NCBI GenBank assembly: GCA_016781225.1
Contig: JADDQT010000086.1
Span: 1 to 7,650 of the forward strand
Direction: 5' to 3'
DNA length: 7,650 bases
Source: Actinomycetota bacterium
Lineage (GTDB): Bacteria; Actinomycetota; Acidimicrobiia; Acidimicrobiales; GCA-2861595
Below the pieces are notes generated by a model, which saw only the letters and a list, made by a program, of their open reading frames with translations, was not told where the DNA came from and searched no databases. This document shows positions 6,587-7,650 of this stretch, piece by piece (position 1 is the stretch's first letter; the number at the start of each line of letters is the position of its first letter). The translations under genes and the position numbers were made by a program.

Positions 6587-7650
6587 CGCCGCGCCGCCTG
6601 GAGGGCGTCGCGAACGTATGCGTCGAGCGCCGGATCGGGTGCCGGGGGAAGGGTCTGGCGACGTTCTTCGATGGCGCCAAGCACGTCGGAGACGAGGCCC
6701 CGCACATGCTTCAAGTCGATGGTCACCGCGACCCGCGACCAGTCGACTGCTGCGATCGTGAGGGCCAGCTCGGCGAGCAGGAAGTGTGCCTCGCCAGGCA
6801 GCGTCTGCTGCTCGCGAGCTGCGCTGACCAGGCCGTCGGCGATGGCAAGCGGCCCGAATGCGCCGTGCAACCGCCAGTGCACGGCCTCCAGGCTGGTGGC
6901 AGGTCGACCGAGGCGATCCTGGAGCCGCCAAAGGGCGAGGGACAGGTGGCGGGTTCGCTGCAACAGCAGTCCGCTGGCGTCGAAGCGGAGCAGCGGGTCA
7001 AGTTCAAGGCGATCTCCCTTTCCGTCCGTGCGAGCGCGGCGTCGAAGCTCGTGCTCGAGGGCCACGGGAAGTGGACGCGTCGACGCGAGCGCGGCGAGAA
7101 GCACGTCGACCGGCAGCTCCGCGAGCTCGGCGGGTGGCGGCAGTGCTGATCGATCCTCCACGTTGGCCGTCCACGTCGCCTGACATGAGTCTTCGTCGGC
7201 GTCCCAGTGGACGAGTAGATACGCCGGAAGCGCCTCATCAGGCAGGTCGACGGCCGAGTCGCGAGGCGAGCCGGCGGTGCGCCATGCGTTAGCCGTGAGC
7301 AGCACGCGCCCCTCCGGTGAGCGCACGTCCCAAGATGCGGGCAGCGCGCCGGGGTCGAGAAGGAGCAGCGCACGGGGTGATGTTCCAACGTGGACGACGC
7401 AGTTGACGAACCCGCGCGGGAGCTCAGGGGTGGTCGGCTCGTCCTCGTCAGGGACGGGCTCCCAGCGCTCGTCGTCGAGCTCGACCCGGGCACCGGGGCG
7501 GGCCAGCGCCCGCAGGTGCTTGGCCGTTCGTGAACCTGCCGGACAGCCGAGCCACAGGTTGAGCTCGTGGTGGCCCCGTCGGCGGTCGAGCCCGAAGCCG
7601 GCCTCCGTCACATTCGACGACCCGATCAGGGCGGCGAGCCACTCGTCGCT
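6583..7650 (-). CDS. Phospholipase D-like nuclease, N-terminal part outside the window
   Basis: The frame is open to base 7650, so the gene is 5'-truncated and 355 residues are visible. The GTG at 7611 lies inside a conserved motif and is not the start. Residues 8-15 (LIGSSNVT) followed by HHELNLWLG (26-34) match the second half of an HKD motif (G-S-x-N after H-x-K-x4-D) and the strand after it, as in PLD-type nucleases; the H-x-K would be just upstream. Then come an acidic linker (DDERWEPVPDEDEPTTPE), a beta-rich stretch to about residue 160, and a helical C-terminal half containing HWRLHGAFGPLAIADGL and FLLAELALTI, whose domain I do not recognise. No membrane segment is seen. The stop TGA overlaps the helicase GTG, so the two are translationally coupled and probably act together in DNA cleavage. 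Confidence 0.82.
   Translation of the reverse strand, partial: SDEWLAALIGSSNVTEAGFGLDRRRGHHELNLWLGCPAGSRTAKHLRALARPGARVELDDERWEPVPDEDEPTTPELPRGFVNCVVHVGTSPRALLLLDPGALPASWDVRSPEGRVLLTANAWRTAGSPRDSAVDLPDEALPAYLLVHWDADEDSCQATWTANVEDRSALPPPAELAELPVDVLLAALASTRPLPVALEHELRRRARTDGKGDRLELDPLLRFDASGLLLQRTRHLSLALWRLQDRLGRPATSLEAVHWRLHGAFGPLAIADGLVSAAREQQTLPGEAHFLLAELALTIAAVDWSRVAVTIDLKHVRGLVSDVLGAIEERRQTLPPAPDPALDAYVRDALQAARR

Noticed and set aside
6587..6931. N-terminal extension of the helicase by about 115 residues
   Set aside because: It lies wholly inside the nuclease gene in another frame, is Arg/Pro-rich and has no domain. The GTGA overlap gives a natural start at 6586.
6188..7183. 331-residue reading frame on the + strand
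   Set aside because: Antisense to the helicase and nuclease genes, low-complexity Arg/Ser-rich product, no motif.
1..7650. CRISPR array, tRNA, transposase or terminal repeats of an insertion sequence
   Set aside because: I looked for regularly spaced repeats, T-loop-like sequence and transposase motifs and found none.

Overview
This window looks like a phage-defence (genomic-conflict) island from a high-GC bacterium, most likely an actinobacterium. It is GC-rich throughout, favours GTG and ATG starts, packs genes with 4-base start/stop overlaps, and has protein sequence of actinobacterial style. This assignment is inferred from composition; no rRNA or housekeeping marker is present. Five genes are supported, and the two outermost run off the window edges.

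Left block (+ strand, 2-1605): the C-terminal part of an SMC/ABC-type ATPase (ABC signature, Walker B and H-loop visible; Walker A lies before the window) ends in a HEPN-like helical tail. It overlaps by ATGA with a 121-residue HEPN-like small protein. The small gene's stop overlaps a third well-formed start (GGAGG, 4 nt, ATGA at 1602) that leads only into a 26-codon ORF. The operon may therefore once have continued and been cut where the convergent gene now ends.

Middle (- strand, 3141-1636): a 501-residue protein joins an N-terminal GHKL (HSP90/MORC-like) ATPase domain to a C-terminal HExxH zincin protease motif. This is the most unusual protein here: an ATP-dependent conformational switch apparently coupled to proteolysis. 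A short inverted repeat overlaps a -10-like hexamer just before its start.

Gap (3142-3865): about 720 bases with no convincing gene but several perfect inverted repeats. It separates the GHKL-zincin gene from the right block.

Right block (- strand, 7650-3866): the C-terminal part of a phospholipase D-like nuclease overlaps by GTGA with a 906-residue SNF2/RapA-type helicase, a typical nuclease-helicase defence pair.

The layout suggests two or three neighbouring conflict modules: ATPase plus HEPN, GHKL-zincin, and PLD plus SNF2. Whether the GHKL-zincin protein works alone or with a neighbour cannot be settled from one locus. I cannot match the assembly to a named system, although the PLD plus SNF2 pair recalls parts of DISARM and of the 7-deazapurine (Dpd) modification systems.
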